NCBI RefSeq assembly: GCF_036346295.1
Contig: NZ_CP107819.1
Span: 5,208,001 to 5,272,000 of the forward strand
DNA: 64,000 nt
Direction: 5' to 3'
Source of the DNA: Streptomyces sp. NBC_00536
GTDB taxonomy: Bacteria > Actinomycetota > Actinomycetes > Streptomycetales > Streptomycetaceae
The notes beneath the pieces are model-generated. The model was not told the origin of the DNA. It did not search any database and was given only the letters and a program-made list of their open reading frames with translations. Below, piece after piece: positions 22,515 to 30,728 of the stretch (positions are counted from its first letter, which is position 1; each line of letters starts with the position of its first letter). A program made the position numbers and the translations under genes.

Positions 22515-24143
22515 ATGAGCAAGACGACACAGGCGGAGCCGGGAACCGGGACGGAGGCGCCCGACGGCGGACCCAAGCCGCGGAGCGTGCGCGTCGTGCT
22601 GCTCGCGCTCATGATCGCCATGCTGCTGGCGATGCTGGACAACATGATCATCGGTACGGCGATGCCGACCATCGTCGGCGAGCTGGGCGGTCTGGAGCAC
22701 CTCTCCTGGGTGGTCACCGCCTACACCCTCGCCACCGCCGCATCCACCCCCATCTGGGGCAAGATCGGCGACATGTACGGGCGCAAGGGCTCGTTCCTCA
22801 CGTCCATCGTGATCTTCCTGATCGGCTCCGTGCTCAGCGGCATGGCCCAGAACATGGGCCAGCTGATCGGTTTCCGCGCGATCCAGGGCCTCGGTGCCGG
22901 TGGTCTGATGGTCGGCGTCATGGCGATCATCGGTGACCTCATCCCGCCCCGCGAGCGCGGCAAGTACCAGGGCATGATGGCCGGCGTCATGGCCCTCGCG
23001 ATGATCGGCGGTCCGCTCATCGGCGGCACCATCACCGACCACTGGGGCTGGCGCTGGTCCTTCTACATCAACCTGCCGCTGGGCGTGGTCGCCCTCGCGA
23101 TGGTGACGGCGGTCCTGCACCTGCCGAAGAAGAAGACCAAGGGCAAGATCGACTACCTGGGCGCAGCCCTGCTCACCCTCGCGATCACCTCCACCGTCCT
23201 GGTCACCACCTGGGGCGGCACCGAGTACGCCTGGGGTTCCGCCGAGATCATCGGCCTGATCGTCGTCGGCGTCGTCTCCATCGCCGCCTTCCTCTTCGTC
23301 GAGACCCGCGCCGCCGAACCGGTCATGCCGCTGCACATCTTCCGCAGCCGCAACTTCACCCTCATGTCTGTGATCGGCTTCCTGACCGGCTTCGCGATGT
23401 TCGGCGGCGTGCTCTACCTGCCGCTCTTCCAGCAGTCCGTACAGGGCGCCTCGGCCACCAACTCGGGCCTGCTGCTCCTGCCCATGCTGCTGTCGATGAT
23501 GGTCGTCTCGCTCATCGCGGGCCGCGTCACCACCAGCAGCGGCAAGTACAAGATGTTCCCGATCGCGGGCGGCGGCCTGATGGTCGTCGGCCTGTTCCTG
23601 CTCTCGCAGATGGACACCGGCACCAGCCGCCTGATGTCCGGCGTCTTCATGGCGGTCCTCGGCGCCGGTCTCGGCTTCCTGATGCAGATCACCATGCTCG
23701 TCGCGCAGAACAGCGTCGAGATGAAGGACATGGGCGTCGCGTCCTCCTCGGCGACCCTCTTCCGTACGCTCGGCGGCTCGTTCGGCGTGGCCCTGATGGG
23801 CTCGCTGTTCACCAGCCAGGTCACGCGGACCATGACGGACCGCCTCGGCCCCGAGGCCGCCGCCAAGTCCGGCTCCGCGCAGCTCGACGCGGCGCACCTG
23901 GCGCAGCTCAAGCCCGTGGTGCGCGAGGCGTACCAGCACGCGGTGGCCGCCGGTACGCACTCCGCGTTCCTGCTCGGAGCGTGCATCGCGGTGATCGGCT
24001 TCGCCGCCGCCTGGTTCGTCAAGGAGGTGCCGCTGCGCGGTGCCGGTCCCGCGGCGGGCGGCTCCAAGGACGGCGGCGCGGACAACGGCGGCGCGGACAA
24101 CGGCGCCGCGGCCGCGGCCGCGCAGGCCTCCGTGGCCCACTGA
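22515..24143 (+). CDS. DHA2-family (14-TM) MFS multidrug exporter
   Basis: A 542-residue proton-coupled exporter of the EmrB/QacA type. The first helix is followed by the DHA2 signature MLDNMIIGTAMPTIVGEL. The antiporter motif near helix 5 is GPLIGGTITDHWGWRWSFYINLPLG. About 14 hydrophobic segments are visible, ending in a Gly/Ala/Asp-rich tail with direct repeats (DNGGADNGAA). Start ATG 22515; a GTG at 22503 is in frame. It ends 22 bp before a strong terminator. Regulated most likely by the divergent TetR. Confidence 0.93.
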   Translation: MSKTTQAEPGTGTEAPDGGPKPRSVRVVLLALMIAMLLAMLDNMIIGTAMPTIVGELGGLEHLSWVVTAYTLATAASTPIWGKIGDMYGRKGSFLTSIVIFLIGSVLSGMAQNMGQLIGFRAIQGLGAGGLMVGVMAIIGDLIPPRERGKYQGMMAGVMALAMIGGPLIGGTITDHWGWRWSFYINLPLGVVALAMVTAVLHLPKKKTKGKIDYLGAALLTLAITSTVLVTTWGGTEYAWGSAEIIGLIVVGVVSIAAFLFVETRAAEPVMPLHIFRSRNFTLMSVIGFLTGFAMFGGVLYLPLFQQSVQGASATNSGLLLLPMLLSMMVVSLIAGRVTTSSGKYKMFPIAGGGLMVVGLFLLSQMDTGTSRLMSGVFMAVLGAGLGFLMQITMLVAQNSVEMKDMGVASSSATLFRTLGGSFGVALMGSLFTSQVTRTMTDRLGPEAAAKSGSAQLDAAHLAQLKPVVREAYQHAVAAGTHSAFLLGACIAVIGFAAAWFVKEVPLRGAGPAAGGSKDGGADNGGADNGAAAAAAQASVAH

Positions 24144-24165
24144 CACCGCACCTGCCGTACGGCCC

Positions 24166-24208
24166 CGGCCCGGCCCCCGTGGAGGACAACTCCACGGGGG
24201 CCGGGCCG
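24166..24208 (+). terminator. Strong stem-loop terminator after the exporter
   Basis: A perfect 19-bp stem (24166-24184 with 24190-24208) and a five-base loop (GACAA) lie 22 bp after the exporter stop. It lacks a long T tract, as is common in Streptomyces, but the next gene starts 170 bp later. Confidence 0.85.
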
Positions 24209-24379
24209 TTCGTCGTTCCCCGGTGCCCCGCCCGCGCCCCCACCGGCTTCGGAATCGGGACGATCAAGGACCAAGATCCCATTATGCGAACTTTAAGGCC
24301 AAAGGGCCCGGAACCCCCGCGCGTTGGCTGCCGTCCTTCTCCACAGAACGCTCAACGGCGGATGGGGAGTGGACGGTTC

Positions 24380-25258
24380 ATGGAACGCATCGCGAAGCGA
24401 GGAGCCCGGGCCCGGATAGCCGTCACCGCGGCGGCCGCGGCGGTCGCGGGGACGGTGTGGGGCGTGGCGACGCTCGCGTCGCCCGCGCACGGTCCCGGGG
24501 ACGGACACGACCACCAGAACGTCTCGCGGCAGAAGGACTCCCCGGGCGGGAACTCCCCGGGCGGAGACTCCCCGGGCGGGGGAGCGCAGGACCCCGCGGA
24601 CGCCGCCGGACGGCCGGGCGCCGGCGACGCCAAGCCGGGCGGGGTCCCCGACACCATCGCGCACGCCTCGGAAGCGGGCGGCGACGCCGTCAACATCACC
24701 ATCGACGACGGGCCCGACCCGACCTGGACCCCGAAGGTCCTGGAAGTGCTCCGCAAGCACGGGGTGAAGGCGACGTTCTGCATGATCGGGCCGCAGGCCA
24801 AGGCCCACCCCGGCGTGGTGAAGCAGGTCGTCGCGGACGGAAACCGGCTGTGCGACCACACCATGGACCACGACATCGGGATGGCCAAGAAGGCGGTGGA
24901 GTACCAGAAGCAGCAGATCCTGGACGCGAAGAAGCTCATCGAGGACGCGGCCGGGGGCGGCGCGAAGGTCGAGTACTACCGGGCGCCCGGCGGGGCGTTC
25001 ACCCCCGAGAGCCGGGCGCTCGCGGCCGCCGCGGGGATGCGCCCGCTCGGCTGGAACGTCGACACGAAGGACTTCAAGAAGCCCGGCACCGCCGCGATAG
25101 TGAACGCGGTCAAGCAGGAACTGCGCTCCGGCCCGACCGTCCTCTTCCACGACGGCGGCGGCAACCGCGCGCAGACCGTCGAGGCCCTGGACGAGGTGCT
25201 GTCCTGGCTGGAGGAGCAGGGCCGCCCCACCGGCTTCCCGGTCCGCACCGCGCCCTGA
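24380..25258 (+). CDS. Secreted or membrane-anchored polysaccharide deacetylase
   Basis: A 292-residue carbohydrate esterase family 4 (NodB) enzyme. An N-terminal signal/anchor (AVTAAAAAVAGTVWGVATLA) is followed by a Gly/Pro linker containing three SPGG repeats, then the catalytic domain. Motif 1 is TIDDGPDP (Asp109, Asp110) and motif 2 is HTMDH (His160, His164); YYRAPGG and GWNVDTKDFKK are motifs 3 and 4, and LFHDGGG motif 5. All metal and catalytic residues are present. It likely removes N-acetyl groups from peptidoglycan or chitin-type oligomers. ATG 24380 is preceded by GGGGAG. Confidence 0.9.
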   Translation: MERIAKRGARARIAVTAAAAAVAGTVWGVATLASPAHGPGDGHDHQNVSRQKDSPGGNSPGGDSPGGGAQDPADAAGRPGAGDAKPGGVPDTIAHASEAGGDAVNITIDDGPDPTWTPKVLEVLRKHGVKATFCMIGPQAKAHPGVVKQVVADGNRLCDHTMDHDIGMAKKAVEYQKQQILDAKKLIEDAAGGGAKVEYYRAPGGAFTPESRALAAAAGMRPLGWNVDTKDFKKPGTAAIVNAVKQELRSGPTVLFHDGGGNRAQTVEALDEVLSWLEEQGRPTGFPVRTAP

Positions 25259-25422
25259 CCGGCCTGAGCGCGTCCTGACCGTCCCGCACCGCTCCCTGAC
25301 ACGCCGTCGGGTGGCGAACGGGTGAGGGTCGGCCCCCGGCCGACGTCCCCGGTGTTCCCTGGTCGTACCCGCGCGTACGCCCGTACGCGCCGCGCCCGCC
25401 CGTACGCCGACCAGGAGGCCCC

Positions 25423-25749
25423 GTGACCATCGCCCCCGCCCAGCTGAACGACCCCGCCGTCCGCGCCTTCGTCACCGCCGTCAACGCGGGCGACCGGGAA
25501 GCGGTCTTCGCGGTCCTCACCCCCGACGCGACGATGTCCGACGACGGCGCGGAGCGCGACCTGGGGGAGTGGACCGACAAGGAGATCTTCGGCGCCGACG
25601 GCCACATGGACGTCGAATCCCAGTCCCCCAATGGGCACGCCCTCGTCGTGGACTACCGCAATTCCACCTGGGGCGCGATGCGGACCGCCTGGCGGTTCAT
25701 GGTCACCGACGACGGCAAGATCAGCCGCTTCGAGACCGGCCAGGCCTGA
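25423..25749 (+). CDS. SnoaL/NTF2-like protein
   Basis: A 108-residue NTF2-like domain (VRAFVTAVNAGDREAVFAVLTPDATMSDDGAERDLGEW ... GKISRFETGQA). Small stand-alone SnoaL-like proteins can be isomerases, cyclases or binding proteins; nothing here decides. GTG 25423 is preceded by AGGAGG with seven bases spacing, which fixes the start. It stands alone, followed by a convergent serine hydrolase. Confidence 0.82.
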   Translation: MTIAPAQLNDPAVRAFVTAVNAGDREAVFAVLTPDATMSDDGAERDLGEWTDKEIFGADGHMDVESQSPNGHALVVDYRNSTWGAMRTAWRFMVTDDGKISRFETGQA

Positions 25750-25803
25750 GCGCACCCGGTCAGGCCTGACCGGCACCCGGCCAGGCCTGAGCGCACCCGC
25801 CCG

Positions 25804-26946
25804 TCAGCCCTGAACGGCCGCCCGCGCCGCCGCCATCACCGCCGCCGTCAGCGGACCGTTCTCCGGAGCCGGGCCGCCCGGGAATCCGAAGCGGCGGCGC
25901 GTGTACCCGTACGCCACCTCGGTCACCGGATCGGCGAAGCCCAGACCGCCCGCGGCACCGCAGTGCCCGAAGGCCTGCGGCCCGACGAGCGGCTGCCGTT
26001 CGAAGCCCAGTCCGAAATGATCCTTCTCCGGCGTCACCCGGTCGTCACCCGGGGTGTGGAGCCGCGCGACCTCGGCCGCGGTCTCCGGCTTCAGCAGCGC
26101 GGGCCGCCCCGCCAGCTCGCCGATCGCCGCCGCGTACATCCCCGCGACGCCGCGCGCCGTGCCGACGCCGCCCGCCGACGCGGGGCCCCGCGACTTGACC
26201 CGGGGGTCGTTGGCGTAGGCCACCAGGTCCATCGGGGGCTTGACGTGCCAGTTGAACGCGGTCTCCATCAGCTCCGGCGGCAGCGGGCCGCCCGCCAGCG
26301 CCGCCAGCCCCTCGGCCGTCGGGACCTGCGGCAGCACCGGCTTCCAGCGCGGCTCCAGCTCCGCCGGGAGACCGATGTACAGGTCCAGCCCGTACGGCGC
26401 GCGGATCCGCTCCTCGTACACCTCCGCCAGGGTCTTCCCGGTCGCCCGCCGCACCACCTCACCGGTCAGCGCGCCGATCACGAAGGCGTGGTAGCCGTAC
26501 GCCGTCCCCGGCTCCCAGTACGGCTTCGCCCCGGCCAGCCGGGCCGCGATCAGCGCGTCGTCCGCGATCTCGTCGAGGGTGAAGCCCTCGGGCGTGTTGA
26601 TCAGACCGGACTGGTGCGAGACCAGCTGGCGCAGGGTCAGCCGCTCCTTGCCGTGCCCGGTGAACTCCGGCCAGTACTCCGACACCGGACGCTCCAGGTC
26701 CAGTACGCCGTCCTGCACGAGCAGGGCCACGACCAGGTGGGCCGCGCCCTTGGTGATCGAGTAGACGCCGGTCAGGGTGTCGGCCGTGGTGTCCTCGCCC
26801 GCCCACAGGTCCACGACGCGGCGGCCCCTGTGGTGCACGGCCAGCTGGGCCTCGGGGGACACCGCCTCGGCCGCGGCGAAGGCCTCGAACTCCTCCCGCA
26901 CCCGCTCCCAGCCCGCCGCCACCGTTCCGTCGACCTGTACCGCCAT
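25804..26946 (-). CDS. Serine hydrolase, class C beta-lactamase fold (EstB-like)
   Basis: A 380-residue cytoplasmic protein of the beta-lactamase/transpeptidase-like family, the esterase branch. The nucleophile motif SxxK is SITK in GVYSITKGAAHLV (about residue 70), the Tyr motif is YGYHAF, and a Gly-rich segment GHCGAAGGLGFADP near the C-terminus replaces the KTG box. No signal peptide, so a beta-lactam resistance role is unlikely; esterase or amidase action is the usual guess for this branch. ATG 26946 follows GGGGGA. Confidence 0.87.
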   Translation of the reverse strand: MAVQVDGTVAAGWERVREEFEAFAAAEAVSPEAQLAVHHRGRRVVDLWAGEDTTADTLTGVYSITKGAAHLVVALLVQDGVLDLERPVSEYWPEFTGHGKERLTLRQLVSHQSGLINTPEGFTLDEIADDALIAARLAGAKPYWEPGTAYGYHAFVIGALTGEVVRRATGKTLAEVYEERIRAPYGLDLYIGLPAELEPRWKPVLPQVPTAEGLAALAGGPLPPELMETAFNWHVKPPMDLVAYANDPRVKSRGPASAGGVGTARGVAGMYAAAIGELAGRPALLKPETAAEVARLHTPGDDRVTPEKDHFGLGFERQPLVGPQAFGHCGAAGGLGFADPVTEVAYGYTRRRFGFPGGPAPENGPLTAAVMAAARAAVQG

Positions 26947-27131
26947 GCCATCCCCCTGTTGGTTCGCGCTCCGCCGTGTTGTCGTCTCAGCAGCGCCAAC
27001 GGGGGCCGGTGGGGTCATATTCCTGGCGCACCGCACCGCGCACCACAATCCGTCACCTCGGTGCGTTCCCGTACGAGTGAACGCGCCGCCGGTGTCGTTC
27101 CGGCCCGCCACGAGGGCCCGTTGGGCAGCGC

Positions 27132-27752
27132 ATGAAGCGCACCCGCATCGCCGCTCTCGCCCTCGCCACCGCCGCCGCGGCCCTCACGCCCGCCCTCGTG
27201 GAGGCCTCGGCGGCCGAGGGCACGTCGTACCTCCAGGACCCGGCCGGCGGCGAGAAGACGATGAAGACGCAGTGGACCAAGGACGAGATGCACAAGCTGG
27301 AGGCGCAGTTCCGCTTCCACCCCGGGGTCCAGTACAAGACGGTGGCCGCCCCGGGCCCGGCCGGAGCCCCCGAATGGGAGACGAAGAAGGCCGACCCCAA
27401 GACGCTGGCCTGGCAGCCGAAGTTCGAGTTCGCCTGGTCCGTGTCGGACTCCACGCTGGTGAAGAAGGCCGTCACCACCAAGAACGGCAAGCAGCCCATC
27501 ACCCTGTACGCGGTGGTGCGCCGGGCCGACGGCACCAAGGCGGCGGAGATCACCAGCGACTCCAAGAGCCGCCCGGCCACCGGCCGCGCCACGGTCGGCG
27601 GGGACAAGAGGATCGCCTGTGACACGGGCGAGTACACGGTCGAGTGGTCGGCCACCCGCTCCGGCTACGGCACCCTCGGCGGCAGCCTGCGCTGGGATTC
27701 CAGCTGCGAGCAGTACCGCACGGCCTTCTCCGACAACAACGGAAGGCACTAA
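27132..27752 (+). CDS. Secreted protein of unknown function
   Basis: A 206-residue protein with a Sec signal peptide (IAALALATAAAALTPALVEASAA). The mature part is Lys-rich and beta-prone, with two cysteines in IACDTGEYTVEW and DSSCEQYRTAF that could pair. I recognise no domain. It stands alone between divergent and convergent neighbours. The 126 bp after it hold only GC-rich repeats and the end of the next, convergent gene. Confidence 0.75.
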   Translation: MKRTRIAALALATAAAALTPALVEASAAEGTSYLQDPAGGEKTMKTQWTKDEMHKLEAQFRFHPGVQYKTVAAPGPAGAPEWETKKADPKTLAWQPKFEFAWSVSDSTLVKKAVTTKNGKQPITLYAVVRRADGTKAAEITSDSKSRPATGRATVGGDKRIACDTGEYTVEWSATRSGYGTLGGSLRWDSSCEQYRTAFSDNNGRH

Positions 27753-27840
27753 CGGAAAGCGCTAGCTGCCTGCGGCCCGCGGCCCGGTTCAGGGCCCGGC
27801 GCCCGCGCGCCTTGTGGGCGCGGTGCGGGCGGGGCCCAAC

Positions 27841-27885
27841 AGGCCGGGTCAAGGCAGGCCCGGTCAAGGCAGGCCCGGTCAGTGC
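27841..27885. repeat. 15-bp direct repeat, three units
   Basis: AGGCC(C/G)GGTCAAGGC occurs at 27841 and 27856, and a third unit starting AGGCCCGGTCA at 27871 runs into the stop of the convergent solute-binding protein gene. Probably slippage-derived sequence in a convergent gap. Confidence 0.7.
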
Positions 27886-29162
27886 TTCTTGGAGTCCTCG
27901 CGGGCCTTCTCGGCGATGCCCTCCAGGACGCCCTTCGGGTCGCCGGACGGGTCCACGGCGCGGCCGATGTTGCGCTTGATGGTGTCGCTGACGGTCACCC
28001 AGGACGGGTCGTTGACCGGGTAGAGCTGCGCGCCGCGCAGGGCGGTCAGGAACTGCTCGTCGCCCTTGTCGAGGCCGCCGCCCGCCGGGGTGCGGGACGC
28101 CGAGATGGTGGAGGGCAGCAGGTGGTAGCGGCCCGCGAAGTCGCTGAGGTTCTTGTCCTGGTAGACGAAGTCCAGGAACTGGCCGATCTGGTCGCGGTGG
28201 CCGTTCTGCTTGAAGGCCATCATCCAGTCGGCGACGCCGGCGGCCGGCGGGGTCTCGCCGCTGCCCAGGGTGTCGTTGACCGGCATGGTCACCGTGCCGA
28301 CGCTGATGCCCTTGGCCTTCGCCTCGTGGAGCAGCGACGGGTAGCCGTTGAGCATCCCGACCTCACCGCGCAGGAACGCGTCGAAGGCGTCCTGGCGGTT
28401 GAGCCGGGCGGGCGGCACCGGACCGATCAGGCCCGGGGTGACCAGGTTGTCCTTGATCCAGCGGAAGGTCTCGACGTTCGCGTCGGAGGCCAGGCTGTAG
28501 TTGCCGCTGCTGTCGGCGTAGCCGCCGCCGTTGCTCAGCTCCCAGATCATCGCCTCCGCGTGGGCCTCCTCGGGGCCGAGCGGGAGGGCGTACGGGAACT
28601 TCACGCCCTTGTCCTTGAGCGCCTTGGCCGCGTTCTTGAGGTCCGACCAGGTCCGCGGGGCGTTCACCCCGGCCTTGGTGAACAGGCTCTGGTTGAAGAA
28701 GAGCAGGCGGCTGCTCGCCACGAAGGGCAGGCCGTAGAGGGTGTTGCCGACCGAGCCCGCTTCGGCCAGCGGCGCCAGGAAGTTCGCCTCGGCGGTGACC
28801 GACAGGAGTTCCTCGGCCGAGTAGAGCTTGCCCTCGGCCGCGAAGTCGGAGTACCCGCCCATGAGGGCCATGTCGGGGGCCTTGCCCGCCTTCACCATTT
28901 TGCTGACCTCGCGGTCGATGTCGGCCCACGGCAGCAGCGTGACCTCGACCTTGACCCCGGGGTGCGCGGCGGTGAAATCGCCCGACATCTTGTCCCAGAA
29001 GGCCTTGGAGCTGGTGCCCGGCCCGTCACCGTATTCGGCGGCGACCAGCTGGAGGGTCAGGTCGTCCCCGCCGCCACCTGCGGTGGAACCGCAACCGGCC
29101 AGTGGAAAGAGCAGACCGAGCACGGCCACACCGGTGACCGTGCCGAACATTCTTCGTCGCAC
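27879..29162 (-). CDS. Extracellular solute-binding lipoprotein (sugar ABC type), orphan
   Basis: A 427-residue family 1 solute-binding protein. The lipobox is LAGC (Cys24). Motifs such as FWDKMSGDFTAAHPGVKVEVTLLPWADIDREVSKMVKAGKAPDMALMG and FLRGEVGMLNGYPSLL are typical of sugar or oligosaccharide binders. GTG 29162 is the start (GGGGAA upstream). There is no permease or ATPase gene beside it, so it must work with a transporter encoded elsewhere, perhaps with the shared ATPase MsiK as in other streptomycete sugar systems (family knowledge). Ligand unknown. Confidence 0.9.
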   Translation of the reverse strand: MRRRMFGTVTGVAVLGLLFPLAGCGSTAGGGGDDLTLQLVAAEYGDGPGTSSKAFWDKMSGDFTAAHPGVKVEVTLLPWADIDREVSKMVKAGKAPDMALMGGYSDFAAEGKLYSAEELLSVTAEANFLAPLAEAGSVGNTLYGLPFVASSRLLFFNQSLFTKAGVNAPRTWSDLKNAAKALKDKGVKFPYALPLGPEEAHAEAMIWELSNGGGYADSSGNYSLASDANVETFRWIKDNLVTPGLIGPVPPARLNRQDAFDAFLRGEVGMLNGYPSLLHEAKAKGISVGTVTMPVNDTLGSGETPPAAGVADWMMAFKQNGHRDQIGQFLDFVYQDKNLSDFAGRYHLLPSTISASRTPAGGGLDKGDEQFLTALRGAQLYPVNDPSWVTVSDTIKRNIGRAVDPSGDPKGVLEGIAEKAREDSKKH

Positions 29163-29377
29163 GAGAGAATTCCCCGAGTTTCTTTTGTAGCCCGACGTTA
29201 CTTATGGGTTGCTCCGGGCTGGGGTGTCCCCGCACGGCCCGTTGGCCGGAATTCTCTCCTGGGGAAGGGGGAATGATTCCGTTGGGGCAGTACTTGTGGG
29301 CAATGCTCCAAGCAATGCTTTTCGGACTGGTGTTTTCCGATATGTGATCAACAATTCGGACGCGCGTAGACATACCG

Positions 29378-29406
29378 AAAAGCCCGTTTCCGGCCGGGAA
29401 ACGGGC
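29378..29406 (-). terminator. Terminator of the SUKH gene
   Basis: GCCCGTTTCC (29382-29391) pairs with GGAAACGGGC (29397-29406) around a five-base loop. On the minus strand the stem is followed by TTTT (29381-29378), a standard intrinsic terminator 53 bp after the SUKH stop. The rest of the gap to 29163 is unusually AT-rich and holds an 11-bp inverted repeat (29163-29173 with 29248-29258) in the leader of the solute-binding protein gene. Confidence 0.8.
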
Positions 29407-29458
29407 ATGAGGGGGAGCGGTGGCGCTCTGGCGCGAAGCGGCCGTCGGCCGTCGGCCG

Positions 29459-30076
29459 TCAGTCGGTGAAGTCGCCCGCGTACGGGTCCGGCTCGCCCGT
29501 CTCGGGGTTGCGGCCCTCCTGCCAGCGCCGCTGGGCCTTGCGCCAGTGCACGAAGCCGAGCTGCTCGCCGTCCCAGAAGGTGATGCCGACCGGACTCATG
29601 TCGAACTCGTCCGAGCACATCCGCAGCAGGAACTCGGCCATGCCGTACGGGTACACGGCGAAGACGTCGGCGGTGTGCCGCCCGCAGACCAGAACCGGCC
29701 AGCGGTCCGGGTCGGGATCGGTGGTCAGCCAGCACAGGATGTCGGCGCCGCCGACCACGCCCCAGGCCAGGATCGACTCCGGATCGACGTCGAAGGCGGC
29801 CCGGCCGCCCTCCGCCGCCCACAGGGCGCGGGCGTTCGAGGTCTCCTCGGCCATCTCGGCCGGGTCCCACTGCGGCCCCGGCTTGGGCAGCGGCAGCAGG
29901 ATGCCCGCCTCGCCATTGATGGTGCCCGCGCCGAAACGGCCCATGAAAGCGACGTAGTCGGCGGGGAAGCGCGTGCCCCAGACCGCCTCGGCGGCGGGCC
30001 AGTCGATGTCCTCATCGGCCCCGTGTGTCGCGGACATGATCTGTTCCAACGCCTTGACCTGCGCGTTCTCTGCCAC
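29459..30076 (-). CDS. SMI1/KNR4 (SUKH) family protein
   Basis: A 205-residue single SUKH domain: IDWPAAEAVWGTRFPADYVAFMGRFGAGTINGEAGILLP is the family core, followed by beta strands (ILCWLTTDPDPDRWPVLVCGRHT). SUKH proteins are often immunity proteins of polymorphic toxins, but many Streptomyces copies are stand-alone. No toxin gene lies beside this one. Start ATG 30076. Possibly an orphan immunity gene. Confidence 0.82.
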   Translation of the reverse strand: MAENAQVKALEQIMSATHGADEDIDWPAAEAVWGTRFPADYVAFMGRFGAGTINGEAGILLPLPKPGPQWDPAEMAEETSNARALWAAEGGRAAFDVDPESILAWGVVGGADILCWLTTDPDPDRWPVLVCGRHTADVFAVYPYGMAEFLLRMCSDEFDMSPVGITFWDGEQLGFVHWRKAQRRWQEGRNPETGEPDPYAGDFTD

Positions 30077-30162
30077 AGCCGCTCCCCGACGATTCCCGCA
30101 CCCCGCCCGATGCCCAACCGTCCCAACTTACCGTGCGCCGGGAGCCGCTCCCAGGGCCGCGG

Positions 30163-30588
30163 TCAGCCCGGATCCGCGGCCCCGCCCCCGGCCCCACTCG
30201 CAGCCCAACCCTCAGCCCCGCCCGCGGCCACGCTCACCGTCACCCCCGGCCGCAGCCCCCAGCCCGCCATCGCCCCCGCCGCCGCCTCCAGCACGTGCCG
30301 CGAGCGCACCCGCGGCAGCCCGAGGCGGCCCGGGACCATCGTGCGCACCGCCAGCACCCGCAGCCGCCGGTCGAGGTAGGCCACGTCGATGGCGAAGCGC
30401 ATCCCGAAGGTGTGCACGCTCCCGGCCGGGGTCAGCAGCAGCGCCCGCGCGGCGCCGTCGCCCCCGATGCCGTCCCGTCCGAGCAGCCCCCGGGTCCGCG
30501 CGCGGTAGGACGCCGCGATCTCCAGCGCCACCGCGCCGCCCTCCGGGAGGCCCAGCGTGCCCGGTCCGTCCTGCCAGCGCCGTGCCAT
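30163..30588 (-). CDS. DUF192 family protein
   Basis: A 141-residue DUF192 domain: YRARTRGLLGRDGIGG, LLLTPAGSVHTFGMRFAIDVAYLDRRLRVLAVRTMVPGRLG and RHVLEAAAGAMAGWGLRPG. The motif HTFGMRFAIDVAYLD is diagnostic. The family is uncharacterised. ATG 30588 is used since the upstream extension is Arg/Pro-rich and unlike the family. It is divergent from the prepilin peptidase gene; DUF192 genes commonly sit next to Flp pilus genes in actinobacteria as far as I recall. Confidence 0.82.
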   Translation of the reverse strand: MARRWQDGPGTLGLPEGGAVALEIAASYRARTRGLLGRDGIGGDGAARALLLTPAGSVHTFGMRFAIDVAYLDRRLRVLAVRTMVPGRLGLPRVRSRHVLEAAAGAMAGWGLRPGVTVSVAAGGAEGWAASGAGGGAADPG

Positions 30589-30728
30589 CCGGTGTCCCCT
30601 CGCTCCTGGTCGGCAGGGGTCCCGGCCGGCGCCGGTCCCGCCGGGTCCAGTCTCCGCCGGGGCGGGCGCCCGGGCCATGGGTCCCCGGGCCCATGACCTC
30701 CGGAACCAAGCGCCCTACGGTCGGCGGG

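Noticed and set aside
25804..26946. Beta-lactam resistance gene
   Set aside because: It has the SxxK fold but no signal peptide and no KTG box, so it belongs to the esterase-like branch.
27841..27885. CRISPR-like array
   Set aside because: Units are 15 bp, directly adjacent without spacers, and no cas genes are present.
29459..30588. Polymorphic toxin/immunity locus around the SUKH gene
   Set aside because: No large secreted toxin, no toxin C-terminal domains and no repeat proteins in the flanking genes.
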